Under the pieces are notes generated by a model, which worked only from the letters and a program-made list of their open reading frames with translations, did no database searches and was not told where the DNA came from. DNA of 64,000 nt, taken from Physcomitrium patens (lineage: Eukaryota > Streptophyta > Bryopsida > Funariales > Funariaceae). Location of the stretch: assembly GCF_000002425.4 (NCBI RefSeq), contig NC_037258.1:2215964-2279963 (forward strand). The letters run 5' to 3'. This document shows positions 11,041-20,795 of this stretch, piece after piece. Numbering within the stretch: the stretch's first letter is position 1; each line of letters starts with the position of its first letter. A program made the position numbers and the translations under genes.

Positions 11041-11250
11041 AGGCCAAGAAAGAAAATAGAGAAAATGCTAACAATGCATGTGATGAAGTTGGTGGAGATG
11101 ATTATGCATTCATGGCAAATGAAGGCACGTCTATGGCTGCCATGTCCAAATGGATCATTGATTCAGGTGCTACCAAGCACATGACTCCATACAAGTGTTC
11201 ATTTGACACTTATGAGACTATTCCAACAACAAAAGTATGATTAGGAGATA
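11041..11250 (+). pseudogene. Copia protease of element D
   Basis: In the frame that continues the zinc knuckle, WIIDSGATKHMT (11149-11184) is the aspartic protease active site (D-S-G) of copia elements, which cuts the Gag-Pol precursor. A TGA at 11238-11240 sits where a tryptophan is usual (V-W-L-G-D). The conserved LHVPKMKKNLLSVSKL block that ends the protease region follows at about 11337. Confidence 0.8.
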
Positions 11251-11255
11251 ATGGC

Positions 11256-12780
11256 ATGATGCAAGCCATTGGAATTGGCTCCATTGTGGTGGAGATTGTT
11301 GTGAAGAATCAAATGAAGAAGATCAGATTGAAGGAAGTGTTACATGTGCCAAAGATGAAGAAAAACCTTCTTTCGGTGAGTAAACTTGTTTCTCATGGTT
11401 ATAAGGTGCAATTTGATATGAATGGATGCTTTGTGAAGACAATGGATGGAGATAATGTTTTGAAAGGCTTTAGAGATGGCAATCTTTACTTCATCAATTG
11501 TAAGAAGGTGAATGGAGTTGAAGTGGCGGCATTTGCTGAATTTCCACAAGATCAAGACAAGTTTGGCATTTGCCATCGACGCCTTGGTCATTTGAACGCC
11601 AAAAGTATGAAGGAGCTCCAATCCATGGTTGGTGGCTTAGATCTTGGTCAATCATGTACAAATCTTACTTGTGAAAGTTGTATTCAAGGCAAACAACAAA
11701 GAGCCTCATTTCCAAGTAGAGTTGCAACACGTGCAACCAAATTGTTGGAGATTGTGCATTCTGATGTTTGAGGACCTATGAGGACACCATCAATGGCAGG
11801 ATCAAGGTACTTTGTTACATTTATTGATGACTTTTCAAAGAAGGTGTGGATTTTCATCCTTAAATCCAAGAGTGAATGCTTTTCAAAGTTTAAGGAATTT
11901 AAGGCACTTGTGGAGAAGCAATGTGAGTGCAAGATTAAGATGTTGCGTACACACCATGGAGGTGAGTATTTGTCAAAGCATTTTGATGAGTATTTGAAGA
12001 TTCATGGTATTGCAAGATAAACTTCCACTCCCTATACTCCACAACAAAATGGAGTTGCTGAAAGAGCAAATCGAACTATTGTGGAGATGGCAAGGACTAT
12101 GATTCATGCTCAAAACCTTGGGCATGAATTTTGGGCGGAAGCTATGGTGAATGCAGTGTATACAAGGAATAGGTGTCCTACAAATGCACTTACATCAATG
12201 ACTCCACAAGAAGCTTGGAATGGGAGGAAACCTTGTGTTTCACACATGAGGACTTTTGGATGCATTACTTATGCAAAGGTACCAGATTGTATGCGATCCA
12301 AATTTGATGCAAAAGGTACAAAATGTGTGTTTCTTGGATATTGTGAAGGTACCAAGGCATATAGGCTAATGTGTTTGGATACCAAGAAGATCATCAAAAG
12401 GTGTGATGTTGAATTTATGGAGCATAAAAGTGCTTGTGAGCACTTGGAAATGTGTCCAAGTGAGAGTAATGGTGTGTTTGTGGACACATCTTCAATTTCA
12501 GCAACAAAAGAAGAAGAAGAAGAAGAAGATGAAGACAATGAAGATAGTGGAGATTTGAATCAACATGAAGAACCAAAGAAGATGAAGAAGAAGAAGAAGA
12601 AAGTGTATACAATTGGTATGACAAACAATGAAGAAGTTGAAGATGATGATGATGATGAGGAATACCAACCTTTGAGTGAGAAGAGACAAGGTTCAAAAGA
12701 AAAGAAGGTTGGAGAGCATCAAGATGAATCTTCTTCAAATGATAGAAGATATCCTACAAGAGAAAGAAAACAACGTGGTG
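11256..12780 (+). pseudogene. Copia integrase of element D
   Basis: The zinc-binding HHCC part is at about 11571-11696 (H-RRLGHLN and C-ESCIQGK). The catalytic core follows: first Asp in HSDV (11758-11768), then RTHHGGEY at about 11946, where the second catalytic Asp is expected but His is read, and the Glu in QQNGVAERANRT (12046 onwards). Stops at 11769 (TGA) and 12018 (TAA) break it. A C-terminal GKKP-like WNGRKPCVSHMRTFGC block (12218 onwards) is present. The linker to RT has runs of Glu, Lys and Asp (12508-12660), then the PTRERKQR motif and two consecutive TAG codons (12783-12788). Confidence 0.85.
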
Positions 12781-12788
12781 AATAGTAG

Positions 12789-13890
12789 AAGGACCACATC
12801 TTTCCTCAAGTAAGTGAAGAACATGCAAATATTGCACTCTTTGCTGATCCATTGAATATATGTGATGCTATGAAGTCTACGAATGCGTTGAAGTGGGAGG
12901 AGGCTATGGAAGAAGAGTACAAATCTCTCATGAGCAATGAAACATGGGAATTGACTCAACTTCCACCAAATCGATTTCCACCAAATTGGTTGTAAGTGGG
13001 TGTTTAGAACCAAGAGGGATGCAATGGGTGATATTGTGAGATATAAGGCAAGGTTAGTTGCCAAAGGATACTCACAAGTTGCTGGTATTGATTTCAATGA
13101 GACATTTGCTCCCATGGCTAAGTTCACTACCATTAGAACCATTGTGGCAATTGGGGCAGCAATGGACTTAGAGATGCATCAAATGGATGTGAAGACGGCT
13201 TTCTTGAATAAAGAGTTGAAAGAAGACATCTACATGGATCAACCTCAAGGATTTGTAGAAGAAGGCAAGCAATATCTTGTTTGTAAGTTGAAGAAATCCT
13301 TGTATGGACTCAAGCAATCTCCAAGGGCATGGTATCAAAGAATTGACACATTCTTTATTAATGAGGGATTCCAAAGAAGTGAGGCTGACCATTCTATGTA
13401 TGTGATACAATCAAAAGAGTTCTTGATGATTGTTATTCTTTATGTAGATGATTTAATCATCTTAACCAATACTCTAAAGATGATAGAATGGTTGAAGGTA
13501 AAGTTAGAAAAGGAATATGAGATGAGTGATTTGGGAGAGTTTCACTATTGCTTAGGAGTGGAATTTACAAGAAATCGTGCTAACAAGACCATCACAATGA
13601 GCCAAAGGAAGTACATTGAAGGAGTGTTGAAACGATTCAACATAGAGGATTGCAAGCCTATTGGAACACCTTTGGAGTCCAATTTGAAGTTGATGAAGCT
13701 CACGGATGAAGAGTTTGTACAAGTTGAAGGCCAAATGTAAGGTGTTCGATACAAGGCAGCAGTTGGGTCATTCATGTATGCAATGATTGGCACAAGGGTG
13801 GATCTTGCTTATGCGGTGAGTGTCGTAAGTCAACACATGTCAAAAGCAGGACCACTTCATTAGGCAACCATCAAGAGGATCATGAGGCGG
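12789..13890 (+). pseudogene. Copia reverse transcriptase of element D
   Basis: Text begins around ALKWEEAMEEEYKSLMSNETWEL and is frameshifted near 12990 next to a repeated 'ccaccaaat'. A clean 246-codon frame (13000-13740) follows with YKARLVAKGYSQ, QMDVKTAFLN, KSLYGLKQSPRAWY and the catalytic YVDDLII (about 13441). TAA at 13738 and TAG at 13861 replace codons usually Gln and Trp. Family relatives make cDNA from the element RNA; this copy cannot make a full protein. Confidence 0.9.
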
Positions 13891-14313
13891 TCAACAACGG
13901 GCTATGTATTCTTTGTTGGAGTGGGAGCAATTTCATGGAATTGCAAGAGGCAACCCACAATTGTAAGGTCCACAATGGAGGCGGAGTACATGGCAGCAAG
14001 CCATGGTGCAATGGAAGCAACATAGTTAAGGCAAGTTTTGGAGGACATTAGACTTGTACAATTGGAAGCAACTCTATTGAATTGTGACAATCAAGGATGC
14101 CTTGCTTTTGCAAAGAATCCAAAGCATCATTCAAGAACCAAGCACATTGACATTCAACATCACTTTATAAGAGAGAAGATTGAAATGGGAGTGATTGACT
14201 TGAAGTATTGTGCAACAGAAGATATGCTTGCTGATTTGTTAACAAAGGCATTGATAAAAGATAGACATCATATGTTGACAAAGGTATTAGGTTTGAAGGG
14301 CTTTGACAATTAG
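13891..14313 (+). pseudogene. Copia RNase H of element D, with internal deletion
   Basis: The text passes from [10 protein letters not shown] straight to RSTTGYVFF. In copia relatives about 35 residues lie between them, including the Y-L-K-G-T strand and the CDADWAGD block with the first catalytic Asp. The rest is preserved: [50 protein letters not shown] and DMLADLLTKAL, ending FDN at 14313. A TAG at 14023 replaces a conserved Trp. It runs to within about 10 bp of the 3' LTR. Confidence 0.85.
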
Positions 14314-14324
14314 CAAAGTAGGAG

Positions 14325-14683
14325 TGTTGAGGTAAAAGATAAAGATGTTGAGATAAATAGATAATAGTAAAAGTAGAATAAGTTATCTTGTAGAGAATAT
14401 TTTCTTAGGTAAGTTGCTAATGGTCAAAGGCAACTAAGGACTAAGTGGTGGCTAGGGTCTCAATAGACGGCTAGGTTTAGAGTCTCGAGAGGCGGTTAAG
14501 TTTAGGGTCTCGAGTAGCGACTAGTTATAGATGAATGTGGATGAAGTCTATACATATTAGATGTAAACTCTGATTATAAGTAATGGATGTTGGAAGTAAG
14601 AGTCATCTCATTCCACACTTCTCTTATGTGCAACCTTGTTGATTTCTACTTACTTGTGTTATGCTTATAGTATTTCTTCAATA
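14325..14683 (+). repeat. 3' LTR of copia element D
   Basis: 359 bp starting TGTTGAGG and ending CAATA, preceded by a purine-rich tract (14312-14324, aaagtaggag core) and followed by the aaaac target duplication. Confidence 0.92.
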
Positions 14684-14688
14684 AAAAC

Positions 14689-15110
14689 TTGAGTAGAGCA
14701 AAGAAGTTGAAGCTTCTTTTGAAACTTTGAAGTCAGCCTTTATTTCTATACTAATCTTATATTGTATTAAATTTTTTAAGGTATTTTTTATGCAAACAAA
14801 TGCATTAGACTTTGCTTTAGATGTCATATTATCACAAATAGGAACAGATGATAAACTTCACCTAATAGCTTTTTATTCTAAAATTTTTTCAATAGCCAAG
14901 ATTAATTATAAAATCCACAATAAAGAACTTCTTGTAATTGTGGATTCATTTCAAGAATAGTGTCATCATCTAGAAGGCGCTTCTAATTCAGTCACTATAT
15001 ATACAGATCATAAGAATCTCGAGTACTTTATGTTAGTACATATTTTAAATTATTGCCAAGCCTGTTGGATCATGTCTTTATGAAGATTTGATTTCAAGAT
15101 CACGTATCAA
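14689..15110 (+). pseudogene. RNase H of chromovirus C (resumes after D)
   Basis: Immediately after the duplication the Ty3 polyprotein text resumes: MQTNALDFALDVILSQ then HLIAFYSKIFSIAKINYKIH NKELL. This is the Ty3 RNase H pattern (D-A-S-x-x-A-x-G-x-V-L-S, Y-x-x-S-x-x-x-x-x-A-x-x-N-Y, E-L-L-A-I-V). The open frame is 14727-14960, then it breaks. Confidence 0.75.
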
Positions 15111-15419
15111 CTTGGAAAACAATAAGATTTGTGAGTTGTCCTTTCTAAACGTTCTTATCTTGCATCAAAAGAAGGAAATGTATCTTTTGATCAGCAAAGA
15201 AAAATTCTTTTGAAGCCAGAGCATTTTCATCATCAAGAAAAGAAATCAACATTGGCTGTTGATTCGATCCTTGTGAAACAAATCCAATCAAGTATATCTT
15301 CTGATCTTCTTATTTACAATATCAAGAATCTTTCTTCTAAGTCCTAAAACATTTCTAAATTTGAGTTCAAAAATAACCTACTCTATTTTGAAGGTCGATT
15401 ATATGTTCCAAAATGATAA

Positions 15420-16160
15420 GCATAATTACATGTTCTTCAAGCACATCATGACTTTCTAGTAGTAGGACATTTTAGATACAACAAGATGTTTGTTCAAGGT
15501 CAAAAACTCCTCATCATTGATCTTACAGACTTCTTCAACCATTACCTATTCTAGAACAACAATGGTCTTCTGTTTTTATGGATTTTATCACGAATCTTCT
15601 AATCTCAAGTTCTTATGATTCTATATTCATGATAGTAGATTATTTTATCAAGATGGCATATTTTGTACTATATATAAAATCTATCACATGTGAAAAAATA
15701 ACTAATTTCTTTCTTGATAACATCTATCGCTATCATGGATTACCTAAGGATATTATATCCCATTGGAGAACTTAATTTGTATTAAGATTTTGGTGGACTC
15801 TTTTCAAGATTCTAAAAATGGATATAAAACTATATTTTATATTCCATCCTCAAATTGATGGACAAATGGAGTATATTAATCAAGTCTTGGAATAGTATTT
15901 AATATATACCATTAATTATGAACAAGATGATTGGACAATTTTTTTGCCATTGGCAGAGTTTGCTTATAATAACATAGTACATTCTTCTACAAAATAAACA
16001 CCTTTCTTTGTCAATTATGGTTAACATCTACAACTTGATACTTTTGACTTTTCAAAAGCTGATAATCTTGTAGCAGAAGATTTGACAAATCATTTATCAA
16101 AGCTACATGCAACAATAAAGCCACAGTTAAAAGAAGCTCAAGAAGAATAAAAAATTAATG
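15420..16160 (+). pseudogene. Integrase core of chromovirus C
   Basis: The best frame (15578-15775) reads MDFITNLLISSSYDSIFMIV, YFIKMAYFV and IYRYHGLPKDIIS. This corresponds to the Ty3 integrase core with its first catalytic Asp (MDFIT) and the HGLPxxIxSDR strand; the SDR is mutated to SHW. Degenerate zinc-binding text lies upstream, and a QTLEQYLI-like helix lies downstream in other frames. Confidence 0.7.
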
Positions 16161-16620
16161 CGGATGTCTATCGAAAGGAACAACTATCATTCTACATGGG
16201 TGACAAGGTATAGTTATTTTGTCGCAATATTAAGACTATTTGTCTTTATGACAAGTTGGACTATCATAGGGTTGAAATATTTTCTATTTTTATACATATC
16301 AATCCAATTGCATATCGTTTATACCTACTGGAGTCAATGAAAACCCATCTAGTATTCCACATGTCTCTTCGTGAATCATATAAGATAATAGATATACCAA
16401 AAAGAAGACAAACTCCACCTCCTCCTATAGAAGTGGACAATAATAAAGAGTTCGAAGTGGAAGAAGTCCCAGATTCAAGGCGATGCCAAAATAAATTAAA
16501 ATAACTTGTCTATTAGTACAAATATGATATTAGTGAATGCACATGGAAGCCAATAAAGAATCTTCCAAATGTAACAAAGGCAATAGAGGCTTTTCATTGA
16601 TGACATCCATCAAAATCAAG
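16161..16620 (+). pseudogene. Integrase C-terminus and chromodomain of chromovirus C
   Basis: 16256-16504 reads YRLYLLESMKTHLVFHMSL, then P-P-P-P-I-E-V-D and EFEVEEVPDSRR, the linker and start of a chromodomain, and ends in a stop. After the stop the text YDISECTWKPIKNLPNV continues the chromodomain aromatic cage region. Chromodomains on integrases guide insertion to particular chromatin in related elements. Confidence 0.8.
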
Positions 16621-16791
16621 ATTAAAACCTTTCGTATAAAAAAAATAAGATCTAGGCAAGATAACATTCTACTTTCAATCATTGTTTGTAGCTTCTTTGT
16701 AGTTGTGATGCTAAGGAGATGGAAAATCAATAACCAGTAGATTCGACTAAAGAGCCTTCATTTGTTGACCTATCAGATGAGACATTGTAAT

Positions 16792-17347
16792 TATCACAAC
16801 CTTTAAGATGATGCAATAATTACCCATATAAATAAATAAAAGTAAGTAGAAGTAAGTAAAAGTAAGTTGATTCTATAATATCTTCTATAGAAGCTTTTTA
16901 GAAGCTTAATAGATGATGCTTTGACTTTATAAGTATCTATAATTGATATTTTGGATTAGAAAAGTGGTCAACAAATTGGCCATGTGCCACACATGTTGTT
17001 AACTTGAAGACCAAGCTAACTATGTGGCTCACATGTAGAAAAACTTGCCTTATAAGTCAAGGCATGTATCCTGTAAAGTCAACACATATTGGAGGTCCTA
17101 TATAACATCACCACATAGCTCTTAGTTAGATAGTATATAGAGAGACAAGAGTAAAGCCCTCTTCACTCTTATCAACTCTTTTCTTACTTCTAGTCTAGTT
17201 TCAAGAGTCTCAAGCTTCTTTATCTTTTCACAATAAGCTATTCTAGTTTTTTTTAATATACATACTTCCTTATTTCTATTTTTTTACTCTTTCTTTAACA
17301 CGGATTTTATTGATTTATGCATCATCTTTTAGTTTATGTCTTTGATA
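16792..17347 (+). repeat. 3' LTR of chromovirus C
   Basis: About 556 bp beginning TATCACAACC and ending TTTGATA, followed by the cctaa target duplication. It is clearly diverged from the 5' copy, more than the LTR pair of D, consistent with C being older than D. Confidence 0.75.
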
Positions 17348-17352
17348 CCTAA

Positions 17353-17850
17353 TGCCACTTGTATCAATCTTTTTAAAATCATCTATCATCTTCAAACGTC
17401 ATAAATCTTTTTTATATATTTTTAAACTCTTGAATTCTTTCTCATATTCAAAGCTTGTATCTTAGCTCTATAATTCTATTATATTCTATTTGTACTCCCA
17501 ATTTTCCTCATAAATACTCTCAGTAGAAGTACCAAATTTATGTCAAGAATAAAAGCTTCATCAAAAAAACATAGGATCCTTGATTGTAAATGGATTATTA
17601 AAAAGTACAATATTTTTTCAAATGAATTCAAATATAAAAAGATAATCCAAAGGCTGAATAAAATTATTAGATTAATTCCTTTTTTGTGCCAAGATGCAAC
17701 CAAATCCTAACTCTAAACTCAAATCCAAACCTCTTCTCACTAAAATATCTATAGCTCACTTATTGCTAGTCTACTCTAGGTAAAGTTTAGCTCATAGAAT
17801 CTAATTTAAGTTACAAACTTTAAAATATTAGAGTTAATAAATAAATTTTA
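17353..17850 (-). other. Interior of element B beyond element C
   Basis: AT-rich text between the end of C and the tandem array. No gene or protein motif was recognised. Confidence 0.4.
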
Positions 17851-17859
17851 AAGAAAATA

Positions 17860-20540
17860 AGAGCCAAATGAAGGAAAAAATTGACTACTTTATATAATTG
17901 AAGCCCTCAAAATCCTTGTCTATAAATTTATATAGACCTCTTTTATAATAGATTTTTTTATTGTGTACTAAGGCTTATTAGAAAACAAACAATAAGATCT
18001 ATTTTTTTTTCAAAATCTCAAAACAAAAAGATAAAGACGTAATAAATGGCATAAAAAAACTTGAACTAGTCTTGAATCTTATTGCCCAAAAATTCTAATG
18101 ACCTCCCTACTACAAATTTTCATAGATTTTTCTTGTCACAACTTCTTTTCTTGAGTACTAAAGCTTGTTAGAAAGCTAAAAATAAGATCAATATTTTTTT
18201 TAAATCTCAAAAATAAAGATGAAGATATAATAAATGGCATCAAAAAATTTAAACGAGTCTTGAATCTTACAACTCAAAAATTCCAATATCTTTCTTCTTT
18301 CAAATTTACATAGATCTTCCTTGTCACAATTCTTTTTCTTGTATAGAAAAACCTTTTAAGAAATCTCACAACAAGCTCTAATTTCTTTCAATATTTCAAA
18401 ATAAAAAGATGAAGATGTAGTAAATGGCATGAAAAAACTCAAATTGGTCTTGACTCTTGCTGCTTAAAAATTCTAGCGACTTTACTCCTATAAATTCATA
18501 TAGATCTTTCTTTTCATAGCTCTTTTTTTTACATGCTAAGATTCTATAGAAAGCTGAAAATAAGATCTAGCTTTATTCAAAATTTTAAAAATAGAAATGA
18601 AGATGGATTAAATGGCATAGAAAAACCTAAAATAATCTTAAATCTTGCTTCTTAAAAATTCCAATGACTCCTCTCCCATATATTCACATAGATCTTTTTT
18701 TTCACAATTCATTTTCTTGCATACTAAGCCTTATTGGAAAGTTAAAAATAAATTCTAACTTCTTTTACAATTTCAGTTAGAAAAGATAAAAATCCAACAA
18801 ATGACATGAAAAAATCTGAACTAGACTTGAATCTTGCAGCTCAAAAATTCTAGCCACCTCCCTTCTACAAATTCATATATATATATATATATATCCTTTA
18901 TTATAGTTATTTTTTCATATACTAATGCTTTTTGGAAAGCTTACAAAAAGATCAAGCTTTCTACAAAATCTCAATATAAAAATAAAAATAAAAATGTAAT
19001 GAATGGTATGAAAAAAGCCAAACCAGACTTGAATCTTATTGCTCAAAAATTCCAACTACTCTCCTACAAATTCATATAGATCTTCCTTATCACAATCTCT
19101 TTTTTTGTATGTTAAAAATTATTAAAAATTTAAAAATAAGATCTGGCTTCATTCAAATTTTCAAAACAAAAAAATAAAGATGTAATAAATGCCATAGAAA
19201 AATCCAAATCAGTCTTGAATCTCATTCTTCAAAAGTTCCAATGACCTTAACACAACCTCTTTTTTTGTATGCTAAAACTTATCAAAAATTTTAAAATAAG
19301 ATCTGGCTTCTTTCAAAATTTCAAAAAAAATAAAATAAAGATGTAATGAATGCCATAGAAAAATCCAAATCAGTCTTGAATCTCATTCTTCAAAAGCTCC
19401 AATGACTTGCTTTCCACAAATTTGTATAGATCTTCTTTGTCACAACTCCCTTTCTTGTGTACTAAAGCTTATTTAAAAGTTAACAATAAGTTCAAGTTTT
19501 TTTTAAATTTCAACATAAAATGATGAAAATGCATAAAATGGCATGAAATAACTTAAACTAGACTTGAATCTTGCAACTCAAAAATTCTAGCCACTCCCCT
19601 CCTACAAATTTACAAAGATCTCATTTATGACAATTTTTTTTTATTTACTAAAGCTTATTAAAAAGCTAACAACAATATGTAGATTTCTTCAAAATCTCAA
19701 TATAAAATGATGAAGATGTAATAAATGGCATGGAAAAACCTAAACTAAACTTAAACCTTGCAACTCAAAAATTCTAATATTCCCCTTCTTATAAATTTCG
19801 ATAGATCTCTTTCATCACAACTTTTTTTTACATGCTAAGCCTTTTTAAAAAGCTCACATCAAGCTCTAGCTTCCCCCAAAATTTCAAAAAAAAATGAAGA
19901 TATAGTAAATGGCATGGAAAAACTCGAATCAATCTTGAATTTCACTGTTAGAAAATTCCTACAACTTTATTCTTACAAATTTACATAGATCTGTTTTCTC
20001 ACATCTCTTTTTCTTGCGTGCTAAGGCTTTTTGGAAAGCTTATAATAAGATCTAGATTTTTTCAAAATCTCTCAATAAAAAGATGAAAATACAGTAAATG
20101 ACATAAAAAAACCTAAATTAGTCTTGAATCTCATAGCTCAAAAATTCTAGTGACTCTCTTCTTACAAAGTCATATAGATCTTTATTATCATAGCTTATTT
20201 TTTTACATACTAAATTTTATTAGAAATTTAACATAAAGCTATAGTTTCATTCAAAATTTCAAAATAAAAAGATGAAAAAGTAATAAATGATATGAAAAAA
20301 TCCAAACCAGTCTTGAAACTTATTCTTCAAAAATTTGCATAGATCTTCCTCTTCATATTTTTTTTTTCTTACATACTAAGGCTTATTATAAAGCTAACAA
20401 TAAATTCTAACTTTCTTCAAATTTTCATCATAAAAAAATCAAAAGATAATAAATGGCATCAAAAAATCCAAACTAGTCTTGAATCTCATTGTCCAAAAAT
20501 TCTAGTGATTTCTTCTCTCCCCTACATCACACTAGCTCCA
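17860..20540. repeat. Tandem array of a ~187-bp unit inside element B
   Basis: A unit with the landmarks 'tcttgaatct', 'ctcaaaaattc', 'tacaaattcatatagatctt', 'tactaaagcttatta' and 'aaatggcatgaaaaaa' recurs head to tail. The first landmark appears near 18071, 18258, 18449, 18637, 18826, 19027, 19213, 19375, 19562, 19749, 19932, 20122, 20310 and 20476. Spacing is mostly 183-190 bp, with two short units (161 and 166) and one long unit (201, carrying a (TA)n run). Copies are diverged. The array ends just before the putative primer site and 5' LTR of element B. Confidence 0.85.
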
Positions 20541-20585
20541 AGAAGCCTACTTGATGCCAAAATTTGTACCTTAATCTTCTTCCAA

Positions 20586-20795
20586 TATCTGCCTTAAATT
20601 CTTATAGAGTTAGGTATGTATTCTAAAAGGCAATACCTTCAAAGCTTAAATAATTTGTCTAAGACTATAATCTCCTACTTTAAATCCTATTCAAATTTGT
20701 AAATATATTAGCATTATATCCCTCCTTTCTACAAGTAAAATTAATTGACCTCTAAATAACTTTGATGCACTTAAATTGAATGCACCACAACACCA
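20586..20795 (-). repeat. 5' LTR of element B
   Basis: About 210 bp, partner of 2431-2623. In minus orientation it runs TGGTGTTG to AGATA, followed by TTGGAAGAAGATTAAGG (20569-20585), which sits where a primer site should be. I could not match that site to a tRNA. Confidence 0.55.

Larger units (their letters stand above)
9470..14683 (+). mobile_element. Element D: Ty1/copia retrotransposon with complete LTRs, nested in C
   Basis: Both LTRs are 359 bp (9470-9828 and 14325-14683) and are flanked by an exact 5-bp duplication aaaac (9465-9469 and 14684-14688). About 16 differences separate the LTRs (near 4.5%), nearly all transitions. The internal order gag, protease, integrase, RT, RNase H is diagnostic of Ty1/copia. 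A half-tRNA-Met primer site follows the 5' LTR. Eight premature stops, two frameshifts and an RNase H deletion make it non-functional. It is the youngest layer of this nest. Confidence 0.93.
6182..17347 (+). mobile_element. Element C: plus-strand Ty3 chromovirus, split by copia element D
   Basis: LTRs lie at 6182-6774 and 16792-17347, with a 5-bp target duplication cctaa at 6177-6181 and 17348-17352. In between come gag, a zinc knuckle, protease, reverse transcriptase with a YLDD box (9135-9146), RNase H, integrase and the start of a chromodomain, in Ty3 order. The chromodomain after integrase identifies a chromovirus. Element D is inserted between RT and RNase H (9470-14683). The coding region is full of stops and frameshifts and cannot make a polyprotein. 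It is in the same family as A and F. Confidence 0.85.
2431..20795 (-). mobile_element. Element B: minus-strand LTR retroelement split by element C
   Basis: Two related ~200-bp direct repeats at 2431-2623 and 20586-20795 are its LTRs. On the minus strand they run from about TGGTGTTG or TAAGTGTC to GGATA or AGATA. A purine-rich tract just outside the lower copy (minus strand of 2624-2636) is the expected polypurine tract. The lower flank ends and the upper flank resumes at the same point of chromovirus A (flanks tattg and tatta), which marks one insertion event. The B interior is 2637-6181 plus 17348-20585; the middle is element C. It has only a short piece of pol, so it may be non-autonomous or badly decayed. 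Confidence 0.65.

Noticed and set aside
12498-12738. Minus-strand Ile/Phe- and His/Leu/Ser-rich frames
   Set aside because: They are the reverse of the poly-Glu/Lys/Asp linker in the copia polyprotein of element D.
17860-20540. CRISPR-like array
   Set aside because: The units are directly adjacent and diverged over their whole length, with no short repeat and unique spacer structure; the genome is a plant nuclear one.
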